Of a DNA stretch of 5,109 nt, positions 1-5,073 are shown piece after piece. Position numbers and translations under genes: made by a program. The stretch covers positions 1 through 5,109 of the forward strand of contig JACRMO010000140.1 in assembly GCA_016214925.1 (NCBI GenBank), given 5' to 3'. Position 1 is the first letter of the stretch; the number at the start of each line of letters is the position of its first letter. Under the pieces are notes generated by a model. The model did no database searches, was not told where the DNA came from, and was given only the letters and a program-made list of their open reading frames with translations. The stretch comes from Gammaproteobacteria bacterium. Lineage in GTDB: Bacteria > Pseudomonadota > Gammaproteobacteria > Thiohalobacterales > Thiohalobacteraceae.

Positions 1-2
1 GC

Positions 3-269
3 AATCTGGCGACCGAACTGGCCACGCAGGATGAGCCGATCCGGAACAAGGTCGACCATATCTTTGCCCAACTGCAAACCAACATCGGCCAGGTGCTCCA
101 GGCCAGTGTTCAGGCAGGCGAACTGAGCAACATCGACATCGACGCAACGTCGCAGGCCATGCTGGCCTATATGGAAGGCGTCATGTTGCTGGCCAAAACC
201 CAGAACGACCCCACACGCCTGCGCGATTTGTTGCCCGCAATGGCACAAATCCGCGTCCCCAACCGGTAA
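3..269 (+). CDS. TetR/AcrR-family transcriptional repressor, C-terminal fragment (5' end outside window)
   Basis: Only the last 88 codons are present. They read NLATELATQDEPIRNKV at the left edge and end QIRVPNR before a TAA stop, so the N-terminal DNA-binding helix-turn-helix lies upstream of the window. The fragment is all-helical. The pattern of an early NLATELA, an amphipathic helix around VDHIFAQLQTNIGQVL, a GEL turn and then AMLAYMEGVMLLAKTQNDP followed by LRDLLPAM is typical of the ligand-binding and dimerisation domain of TetR-family regulators. Such proteins are cytoplasmic dimers that leave their operator when a small molecule binds. The CMD-family gene starts 99 bases downstream on the same strand, and a TetR-type palindrome lies in the gap, so that gene is a likely target. 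The ligand cannot be read from the sequence. The family call is firm; the subfamily is not. Confidence 0.85.
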   Translation, partial: NLATELATQDEPIRNKVDHIFAQLQTNIGQVLQASVQAGELSNIDIDATSQAMLAYMEGVMLLAKTQNDPTRLRDLLPAMAQIRVPNR

Positions 270-314
270 AGATCCCGCATGTCTATCGCGATGAGCCAAC
301 GTGTTTCCTACGAG

Positions 315-330
315 TTGACCGACCGGTCGA
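315..330. promoter_or_regulatory. Candidate TetR-family operator (GACC-N4-GGTC palindrome)
   Basis: The sequence TTGACCGACCGGTCGA has inverted GACC and GGTC half-sites separated by four bases, with five of six positions symmetric in each outer half. It lies between the tetR-type gene and the CMD gene, 38 bases before the CMD start codon. A GACC-N4-GGTC core is, from memory, the shape of the NemR-type TetR operator, which regulates electrophile-response genes. That the adjacent repressor binds here is inferred. The TTGACC could also serve as a -35 element, but I see no good -10 at normal spacing; TACAAC at 332-337 lies too close. Confidence 0.5.
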
Positions 331-368
331 CTACAACCTGCGACAGCAACAAGAAGGAGCAACACCGC

Positions 369-935
369 ATGCAAACCCAAACCATATCCAATCAAAAACC
401 CCTCATCACGCCGTTTGCCCCAGCCGGTGAAGAAGACCGCGTCGCCGGTGTGCTGGAGGAGATCAAACAGCGTCTGGGATTCGTTCCCGACGGCCTGCGT
501 CTGTATACCCTGAGCCCGCCATTGCTGGAGAACTTCGTCGGCGGCATCGCGTATTTCAACGGCGGCTCCCGGTTACGCCCCATGCTGATGGCCATGATCC
601 GCTATCTGGTCTCGTGGCATTCGCAATGCCAGTTCTGCATCGATATGAACGAGGGTTTCCTCACCGCCATGGGTTTGCAGCTGGACGAGATACGCGCCGC
701 CCGCGCGAATCCGGAGGCCGCACCGTTACCGGAAAATGAAATGCCCTTGTTGAGGATCGCGCTCAAATCCGTCGAGCATCCGGATAACGTGACTCAGACC
801 GATCTCGACAAGGCGCGCACGCATGGCTGGCAGGACCGGGATATCTTCGACGCGGTCGTACAGGCCGCAAACAACCGGGCGTTCAATCAAGTGTTGCGTA
901 CCTTCAACATCGAGTACCAAGGCGCGTTCGGCTGA
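369..935 (+). CDS. Carboxymuconolactone decarboxylase (CMD/AhpD-like) family protein
   Basis: The product has 188 residues. An in-frame ATG at 279 would add 30 residues, but the 369 start is preferred because AAGGAG (354-359) lies nine bases before it, and the longer form would run through the operator-like palindrome and has low-complexity, uncharacteristic sequence. The middle of the protein (about residues 51-103) carries the family's helical signature around a Cys-X-X-Cys pair: SQCQFCIDMN, with C87 and C90. The AhpD/CMD fold uses this pair for peroxidase-associated thiol redox chemistry, or a related scaffold for decarboxylation or isomerisation. Here the His usually four residues after the second Cys is Asn (N94), and no Glu is seen about 12 residues before C87, so the AhpD proton-relay set is incomplete. 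The C-terminal half (about 137-183) has the second family helix pair, including DIFDAVVQAANNRAFNQVL. No signal peptide is visible, so it is probably cytoplasmic. It is probably controlled by the upstream TetR-type gene. The substrate is unknown. Confidence 0.8.
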   Translation: MQTQTISNQKPLITPFAPAGEEDRVAGVLEEIKQRLGFVPDGLRLYTLSPPLLENFVGGIAYFNGGSRLRPMLMAMIRYLVSWHSQCQFCIDMNEGFLTAMGLQLDEIRAARANPEAAPLPENEMPLLRIALKSVEHPDNVTQTDLDKARTHGWQDRDIFDAVVQAANNRAFNQVLRTFNIEYQGAFG

Positions 936-1055
936 TGTAAGACGGAGCGAGGCTAGGTGTGCGCAATACCGGCGCGCCTGGCCTCAATCCATTTCGCCAG
1001 ACAAACAACGCGTGTCATGAAGTCATTCTGGAATGGACATCTGTGAACACCACGC

Positions 1056-1079
1056 CCGCATCTATCCGGATAGATGCGG
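1056..1079. terminator. Perfect 24-base palindrome, possible bidirectional terminator
   Basis: The arm CCGCATCTATCC is followed directly by its exact reverse complement, giving 12 matching pairs with no spacer. As RNA it would form a stem of about ten pairs with a CCGG loop. It lies between two convergent genes, 120 bases after the CMD stop and 15 bases past the stop of the minus-strand acuI gene, which suits a shared terminator. Only three T residues follow on the plus strand, and there is no T run on the minus strand, so it is a weak intrinsic terminator by the usual rule. A protein-binding site or a member of a dispersed repeat family are alternatives. The rest of 936-1094 shows no gene. 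Confidence 0.5.
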
Positions 1080-1094
1080 TTTAACCCTTGCTCT

Positions 1095-2087
1095 CTACCC
1101 CGCAACCCGTACCAACGTCCTCCCATGCACATGCCCCGCAAGCATCTCTTCGCAAAACTGCGGCAGTTCATCGAGCGCGATCTCACCCGCACAAATGCAG
1201 TCGAGCTGCGCGGCATCGAGATCCCGCGCCAGTCGTGACCAGATGCGTTCGCGCAGATCGCGCGGGGCATCGACGGAGTTGATGCCGAGCAGGTTCACGC
1301 CGCGCAGAATGAAGGGCATCACCGAAGTGCTAAATTCGGTGCCGGTGGCCATGCCGATGACAGCGACATTGCCGTGCGGGCGCACACAGCGGATCGCCCA
1401 GCCGAGGTAATCGCCACCGAGGGTGTCGATCACGCCGCCGAAGCGCGCGGCCTCCAGCGCGCGTTTACCCATCGCCAGGCCATCGCGCAAGATCACCTTC
1501 TGCGCGCCGAGTTTCTCCAGATAGTCGATGCTCGTGGGTTTCAATGTGAGCGCGGCAACCTCATAGCCGTGCCGCGCGCATAAGGCGGTGGCGAAACTGC
1601 CGACACCGCCGCTGGCGCCGGTCACCAGAATCGGACCGAGGCCGGGGGTTTGGCCGTTATGTTCCATGCGCGTGAGCGCGAGTGCTGCGGTGAAGCCGGC
1701 GGTGCCGACGATCATCGCCTGGCGTGTCGACAGGCCTGCGGGCAACGGGATCGCCATGGTCGCGGGTACGCGCAGGTAGGGCGCGAAACCGCCGTCGCGC
1801 GCCTCGCCGATGCCGCCACCCGTCACCACCACCGGCGTGCCCGGCAGCAGATTCGGATCACTCGACGCCTCCACGCGACCCGCCGCATCGACACCGCCGA
1901 CCAGCGGTGAATGGCGCAGGATCTTGCCGCGCCCGGTGACGGCCAGCGCGTCCTTGAAGTTCACGGCGGACCATTCGACCCGCACGGTCACCTCGCCCGG
2001 CGTGAGTTGGGCCAGCGTCAGGGCTTCCAGGCCGGCGCGATGACCGGACACATCCTGATGAATACGGAAGGCGTTGAAGGTGGTCAT
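1095..2087 (-). CDS. acuI: Acrylyl-CoA reductase (NADPH), YhdH/AcuI family
   Basis: This is a 330-residue zinc-independent medium-chain dehydrogenase/reductase. Proteins of this family reduce acryloyl-CoA to propionyl-CoA with NADPH, removing a toxic electrophile formed in propionate, 3-hydroxypropionate or DMSP metabolism; some members are described only as quinone oxidoreductases. The N-terminal GroES-like domain carries WSAVNFKDALAVTGRGKI (39-56) and VGGVDAAGRV, and lacks the structural-zinc cysteine cluster of alcohol dehydrogenases. Next come the substrate-cleft segment GTAGFTAALALTRME (128-142), the Rossmann loop VTGASGGVGS (155-164) and DYLEKLGAQKV (188-198), where K183 just before fits NADPH preference. 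VMPFILRGVNLLGINSV and the closing HGRTLVRVAG match the recalled E. coli YhdH sequence almost block for block. The ATG at 2087 has GGAGAG five bases before it. The gene is transcribed towards the CMD gene and divergently from ispG, so it has its own promoter in 2088-2264; no clear -35/-10 pair is visible there. It is cytoplasmic. The family call is secure and the exact physiological substrate is not. Confidence 0.9.
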   Translation of the reverse strand: MTTFNAFRIHQDVSGHRAGLEALTLAQLTPGEVTVRVEWSAVNFKDALAVTGRGKILRHSPLVGGVDAAGRVEASSDPNLLPGTPVVVTGGGIGEARDGGFAPYLRVPATMAIPLPAGLSTRQAMIVGTAGFTAALALTRMEHNGQTPGLGPILVTGASGGVGSFATALCARHGYEVAALTLKPTSIDYLEKLGAQKVILRDGLAMGKRALEAARFGGVIDTLGGDYLGWAIRCVRPHGNVAVIGMATGTEFSTSVMPFILRGVNLLGINSVDAPRDLRERIWSRLARDLDAAQLDCICAGEIALDELPQFCEEMLAGHVHGRTLVRVAG

Positions 2088-2105
2088 GGCATCTCTCCAA
2101 ATTTC

Positions 2106-2186
2106 CCCTCACCCTGATCCTCTCCCCACGTGCGGGGAGAGGGAATTTCCCCCTCGCCCGCTGGCAGGAGAGGGTTGGGGTGAGGG
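2106..2186. repeat. Dispersed composite inverted repeat (CCCTCACCC...GGGTGAGGG type)
   Basis: The outer arms are 2106-2125 (starting CCCTCACCCTGATCC) and 2167-2186 (ending GGGGTGAGGG); 17 of 20 positions pair. Inside the left part is a perfect nine-pair hairpin, CCTCTCCCC at 2119-2127 and GGGGAGAGG at 2134-2142, with the six-base loop ACGTGC. Sequences of this type occur many times in GC-rich proteobacterial genomes. On the minus strand the element translates to the familiar spurious LTPTLS...PLPARGERIRVRG peptide. It fills most of the gap between the divergent acuI and ispG genes and begins only 19 bases upstream of the acuI start, so both promoters must lie inside or beside it. It has no coding capacity of its own; if mobile it would need enzymes supplied elsewhere. 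Confidence 0.75.
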
Positions 2187-2264
2187 TGGGATATATAGCG
2201 CGGATGACAGGAGCGGCGCGCGGTTGCGATAATGGCACGGTCATTCCTCGCGGTCGAAGCCAGT

Positions 2265-3497
2265 ATGTCCAGCCCTGTAAGTCCCGTCCAGCGTCGTTCT
2301 TGCGTACCCGTCCAGATTGGTCAGGTCATCGTCGGTGGCGATCACCCGGTGGTCGTGCAATCCATGACCAACACTGACACTGCGGATGCAATCGGTACTG
2401 CGATACAGGTCGCACAACTCGCGCGTGCCGGCTCGGAACTGGTGCGCATCACCGTCAACAGCGACGAGGCCGCCGCGGCCGTGGCGGAGCTTCGTACGCG
2501 TCTCGACGATATGGGTCTGAGCGTGCCGCTGATCGGCGACTTCCATTTCAACGGCCATCGCCTGCTGACCAAACACCCGGCCTGCGCGCAGGCGCTCGCC
2601 AAATACCGCATCAATCCCGGCAACGTCGGCCGTGGCAAGAAGAAGGACGAACAGTTCGCCACGCTCATTGGATTTGCGCGCGATCACGCCAAGCCGGTGC
2701 GCATCGGCGTGAACTGGGGCAGTCTCGATCAGGAACTCGTCGTGCGCATGATGGACGAGAATGCGCGGCGCACCGAACCGCTCGACACCGCCGAGGTGAC
2801 GCGTGAGGCATTGATTATTTCCGCGCTGGAGAGTGCGCAGCGCGCCGAGGAACTTGGCCTGCGCCACGACCAGATCATCCTGTCGGTGAAGATGAGCGGC
2901 GTGCAGGATCTGATCGCCGTGTATCGCACGCTTGCCGCACGCTGCGATTATCCGCTGCACTTGGGATTGACCGAGGCCGGCATGGGCAGCAAGGGCATCG
3001 TCGCCTCGACCGCCGCACTCGCGGTGCTGTTGCAGGAAGGCATCGGCGACACCATCCGTATTTCACTCACGCCCGAACCCGGCGGCGATCGCACCCAAGA
3101 GGTCATCGTCGCGCAGGAAATCCTGCAATCGATGGGCCTGCGCGCATTCACGCCGCAAGTGGTCGCCTGCCCCGGCTGCGGCCGCACCACCAGCACCACC
3201 TTCCAGCAACTCGCTCAGGACATTCAAAGCTATCTGCGTCAGCAGATGCCGGTGTGGCGCACGCAATATCCCGGCGTGGAAAACCTCACCGTCGCGGTGA
3301 TGGGCTGCGTGGTCAACGGTCCTGGCGAGAGCAAGCACGCCGACATCGGCATCAGCCTGCCCGGCACCGGCGAAGTGCCGGTCGCGCCGGTGTATGTCGA
3401 TGGCGAGAAGACTGTCACGCTCAAGGGCGAGGCGATTGCGGTGGAGTTTCAGAAGATCGTCGATGAGTATGTGACGCGGCGGTTTGGCGGAAACTGA
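2265..3497 (+). CDS. ispG: 4-hydroxy-3-methylbut-2-enyl diphosphate synthase (IspG/GcpE)
   Basis: IspG converts 2-C-methyl-D-erythritol 2,4-cyclodiphosphate into HMBPP in the cytoplasmic MEP pathway, using a [4Fe-4S] cluster fed by flavodoxin or ferredoxin. The N-terminal TIM-barrel domain carries VVQSMTNTDT, ELVRITVN, the RINPGNVGRGKKKDEQF turn, RIGVNWGSLDQ and HLGLTEAGMGSKGIVAST. The C-terminal cluster domain carries ACPGCGRTTST and GCVVNGPGES, supplying the three cluster cysteines (residues 302, 305 and 348 in this numbering) and the conserved Glu 355. The 410-residue length is longer than the roughly 372 of E. coli IspG but usual for the beta/gammaproteobacterial long form. Start choice is uncertain. 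The ATG at 2265 gives MSSPVSPVQRR, close to where the family similarity begins, with only GAAG five bases before it. An in-frame ATG at 2232 adds 11 residues and has no ribosome site. TATATA at 2192-2197 could be a -10 element but lacks a matching -35. No hisS or other usual neighbour is visible; it stands alone. Confidence 0.96.
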   Translation: MSSPVSPVQRRSCVPVQIGQVIVGGDHPVVVQSMTNTDTADAIGTAIQVAQLARAGSELVRITVNSDEAAAAVAELRTRLDDMGLSVPLIGDFHFNGHRLLTKHPACAQALAKYRINPGNVGRGKKKDEQFATLIGFARDHAKPVRIGVNWGSLDQELVVRMMDENARRTEPLDTAEVTREALIISALESAQRAEELGLRHDQIILSVKMSGVQDLIAVYRTLAARCDYPLHLGLTEAGMGSKGIVASTAALAVLLQEGIGDTIRISLTPEPGGDRTQEVIVAQEILQSMGLRAFTPQVVACPGCGRTTSTTFQQLAQDIQSYLRQQMPVWRTQYPGVENLTVAVMGCVVNGPGESKHADIGISLPGTGEVPVAPVYVDGEKTVTLKGEAIAVEFQKIVDEYVTRRFGGN

Positions 3498-3545
3498 GAT
3501 TAAGAAAGGTCTGAGGTGAATAGCACTTACTTAAACCCAGAACCA

Positions 3546-3625
3546 CCGTCATCCCGGCGAATGCCGGGATCCAGAACCCTCATCCGTGGTAAACCCCTGG
3601 ATTCCGGTCTGCGCCGGAATGACGG
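3546..3625. repeat. Dispersed inverted repeat, two 29-base arms with internal hairpins (SVIPAQ-GIQ type)
   Basis: The arms are 3546-3574 and 3597-3625 and pair at 24 of 29 positions. Each arm is itself a hairpin: ATCCCGGC-GAAT-GCCGGGAT (3551-3570, eight perfect pairs) and ATTCCGG-TCTGCG-CCGGAAT (3601-3620, seven perfect pairs). The spacer of 22 bases has no recognisable content. Short elements reading CGTCAT-CC-GGC...GGAT-CCAG are spread through many proteobacterial genomes and, when translated, give the known SVIPAQ-GIQ peptide seen here. The element lies 48 bases after the ispG stop, between ispG and the convergent btuF-like gene, where the hairpins may also end transcription from both sides; no T run supports a classical terminator. 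It also supplies the in-frame stop of the frame-shifted btuF-like gene. Confidence 0.75.
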
Positions 3626-4433
3626 AACATGAATTACTCAGAAGATTCCTTAACGCAACCCCGCACAAATCCGTTCCACACCTTCCAACATGCGCGGCGT
3701 CGCACGATGGATGTACCGACTCGCCGGGGTACAACGCAAATACCACCGCCTCCGGGCGCGCGGCGAGCACCGCTTCGATATCCACGCGCGGCGTGAGCGC
3801 GGGCACGTCGGCAAACAGATTCACACCGCCGCACAGCATCAACACATCGTTTATCAAATGCTCGCGATTGACGGTCAGCAGCGGCTGTTGCGCAAGCTGA
3901 TAAAACACTGTGCGCTGTGGATTGGCGGCGTAGCGTGCGCGCAATTCAGTAAGCCGGTGTTCGTATTCCTGCGCGGCTATCTCCGCTTGCGCCGATGTGC
4001 CGGCGATCTCACCAAACACACGCAACTGCGCGCCGATGGCATCCAAGCGGCGCGGCTCGGACAGATACATGGGCACGCCCAAGTGGCGCAGCGAGTCGAG
4101 TTCCCGCGCGGGCGTGCCGCTGCCCCAGGCGATGATCAGATCAGGCCGCACTTGCAACAGGCGTTCGTGGTCGATGCGCTCGGCGTTGCCGATACGCGGC
4201 AGGCTTTTGGCCGCTGCGGGATAATCGCTGTAGTCCACCGCGGCGACGAGACGGTCACCGGCACCGACGGCGTACAGCAGTTCGGTGATGTGCGGTGTCA
4301 GACTGACGATGCGCTGCGGCGGCGCGGCAAGGTGAATAACGTTACCGAGATCGTCCGTGACGACCTGTTCGGCAAACAGCGGCGTCGCAGTGAGCCAAAC
4401 GGCCCATAGTAAAAATAATTTCACGCCCGGCAT
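3549..4433 (-). CDS. btuF: BtuF-like periplasmic cobalamin-binding protein, C-terminus altered by a frame-shifting deletion
   Basis: The open frame is 294 residues. It begins with a signal peptide (MPGVKLFLLWAVWLTATPLFA, likely cut after residue 21), so the product is periplasmic. Next come the hallmarks of the helical-backbone binding-protein fold shared by BtuF and iron-siderophore carriers: RIVSLTPHITELLYAVGAGDRLVAAVDYSDYP (41-72), LLQVRPDLIIAWGSGTP (92-108), a long linking helix, then FYQLAQQPLLTVNREHLINDVLMLCGGVNLFAD (177-209) and VDIEAVLAARPEAVVFA (217-233). In intact cells such a protein hands vitamin B12 to a BtuCD-type ABC importer; cobC next to it supports cobalamin over iron-siderophore as ligand. 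After residue 238 the match stops: the rest is non-family sequence running into the dispersed repeat. The expected end is in another frame (see 3650-3718). The ATG at 4433 has GGTGAG nine bases upstream and overlaps the cobC stop by 13 bases; a GTG at 4424 (GTGA overlap) is the alternative. The gene is probably defective, or the sequence has an error. Confidence 0.8.
   Translation of the reverse strand: MPGVKLFLLWAVWLTATPLFAEQVVTDDLGNVIHLAAPPQRIVSLTPHITELLYAVGAGDRLVAAVDYSDYPAAAKSLPRIGNAERIDHERLLQVRPDLIIAWGSGTPARELDSLRHLGVPMYLSEPRRLDAIGAQLRVFGEIAGTSAQAEIAAQEYEHRLTELRARYAANPQRTVFYQLAQQPLLTVNREHLINDVLMLCGGVNLFADVPALTPRVDIEAVLAARPEAVVFALYPGESVHPSCDAAHVGRCGTDLCGVALRNLLSNSCSVIPAQTGIQGFTTDEGSGSRHSPG
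3650..3718 (-). pseudogene. Out-of-frame remnant of the btuF-like gene's original C-terminus
   Basis: Read from 3718 in the frame shifted by one base from the main btuF-like frame, this stretch gives RYIHRATPRMLEGVERICAGLR followed by TAA at 3652-3650 (22 residues plus stop). The pattern of an Arg, then TPR, then a helix LEGVERICAGL is what BtuF-type proteins normally end with. It shows that the real gene once ended here, before the dispersed repeat, with an expected length of about 280 residues. It cannot be translated as part of the surviving frame. Confidence 0.7.
3712..3733. repeat. Six-base inverted repeat at the btuF-like frame break
   Basis: TGTACC at 3712-3717 and GGTACA at 3728-3733 are exact reverse complements separated by ten bases. 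They span the place where the btuF-like reading frame stops matching its family and the original C-terminus resumes in another frame. Short inverted repeats can provoke deletion by replication slippage, so this may mark the lesion. A six-base repeat can easily arise by chance. Confidence 0.35.
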
Positions 4434-5023
4434 CCGGCGTGACTCACCAACATCGGCGGACGTTCGCCGTCGAATTTGATGCGGGTAATGGCGGCATAGG
4501 CGACGTCGATGCGATAGATCGCCTCCAATGGCGCGTTCAATACCTGCGCGACCACCGCGCGCATCACCCCGGCATGGCAGACCACCAGCACGCGCTGCCC
4601 AGCATAGGTGTTGGCCAACGCATGAAAGCCTTCGGCGACGCGTGCGCGAAACGCCTCCAGTGGCTCCGCGCCGGCGGGGCGCGCGTTGACGGGGTCGTGA
4701 TAGAAACGCGCAATCTGCTGCGGATCTTCGGCGCGCAATTGTTCGGCGGTGCGCCCTTCCCAGACGCCGAAGCCGATTTCCATCAGGCGCGCATCCACCG
4801 CCAGCGGCAAGGCATGCCGTTCGGCGAGCGCGGTGGCGAAGGCGTGACAACGCGACAAAGGTGAAGTGACGATCTGTTGCCAGGGCGCGTGTTCGCCGAC
4901 TGCATCCCACATCTGCCGCCAGCCGGTTTCGCTCAGCGGATCGTCGATCTGCCCGCGATAACGCCTGCCGCCTTCGGGCTCGCCGTGGCGGATAAAGTCG
5001 ATGAGTGTAGGCGTGTGATTCAT
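4421..5023 (-). CDS. cobC: Alpha-ribazole phosphatase (CobC), histidine phosphatase superfamily
   Basis: The product has 200 residues, the usual size for CobC. It belongs to the phosphoglycerate-mutase-like histidine phosphatases. CobC removes the phosphate from alpha-ribazole 5'-phosphate (or the phosphorylated cobamide) in nucleotide-loop assembly of cobalamin. The N-terminal DFIRHGEPEGGRRYRG holds the RHG motif, with H13 as the phosphate-accepting histidine and R24 in the RG turn. TSPLSRCHAFA (53-63) supplies the second arginine, MEIGFGVWEGRT (81-92) the acid Glu 82, and VLVVCHAGVMRAVVAQVL (145-162) the second catalytic histidine, H150. No signal peptide is present, so it is cytoplasmic. 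The ATG at 5023 has no convincing ribosome site just before it, but the motif position relative to the start is normal. Its last 13 bases overlap the btuF-like start, so the two are co-transcribed. The substrate is assigned from family form and the btuF-like neighbour; a general phosphoglycerate-mutase-like phosphatase is the alternative. Confidence 0.85.
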   Translation of the reverse strand: MNHTPTLIDFIRHGEPEGGRRYRGQIDDPLSETGWRQMWDAVGEHAPWQQIVTSPLSRCHAFATALAERHALPLAVDARLMEIGFGVWEGRTAEQLRAEDPQQIARFYHDPVNARPAGAEPLEAFRARVAEGFHALANTYAGQRVLVVCHAGVMRAVVAQVLNAPLEAIYRIDVAYAAITRIKFDGERPPMLVSHAGCRA

Positions 5024-5055
5024 GGTTGGTTTGCTGGTCGTGCGTTATGCACACC

Positions 5056-5073
5056 AAAGAGCGCAAAGGGCGC
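5056..5073. repeat. Two nine-base tandem units (AAAGAGCGC / AAAGGGCGC) before cobC
   Basis: The unit AAAGAGCGC at 5056-5064 is followed directly by AAAGGGCGC at 5065-5073, differing at one base, and then by an A/T-only stretch (5074-5084). On the minus strand this reads GCGCCCTTTGCGCTCTTT, a kind of short periodic sequence often seen between bacterial genes. It lies 33 bases upstream of the cobC start. No cobalamin riboswitch or clear promoter can be recognised in 5024-5109, which is otherwise featureless. Confidence 0.45.

Noticed and set aside
279..368. A 30-residue N-terminal extension of the CMD-family protein from the ATG at 279
   Set aside because: There is no ribosome site before it, the peptide is unlike the family, and it overlaps the operator-like palindrome. 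The ATG at 369 has a well-spaced AAGGAG.
988..1037. Interrupted inverted repeat TCCATT-TCG-CCAG and CTGGAATGGA after the CMD gene
   Set aside because: The arms match only if three bases are skipped and the spacing is wide. The structure is too weak to call a regulatory site or terminator.
1858..2244. A 128-codon minus-strand open frame covering the acuI start and the repeat
   Set aside because: Its middle is the known spurious translation of the dispersed repeat (LTPTLS, PLPARGERIRVRG), and the rest is acuI in another frame.
2241..2960. A 239-codon open frame antisense to ispG
   Set aside because: It is fully explained by ispG on the plus strand, has a His/Arg-rich composition with no family pattern, and is a common shadow in GC-rich genes.
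3546..3625. CRISPR array, because of similar 29-base units
   Set aside because: There are only two units and they are inverted with respect to each other, each with its own hairpin, with no cas genes nearby. This fits a dispersed inverted repeat.
3690..4409. A 239-codon plus-strand open frame opposite the btuF-like gene
   Set aside because: It is antisense to a gene with a clear family match and signal peptide; the translation is Arg/His/Gln-rich without recognisable motifs.
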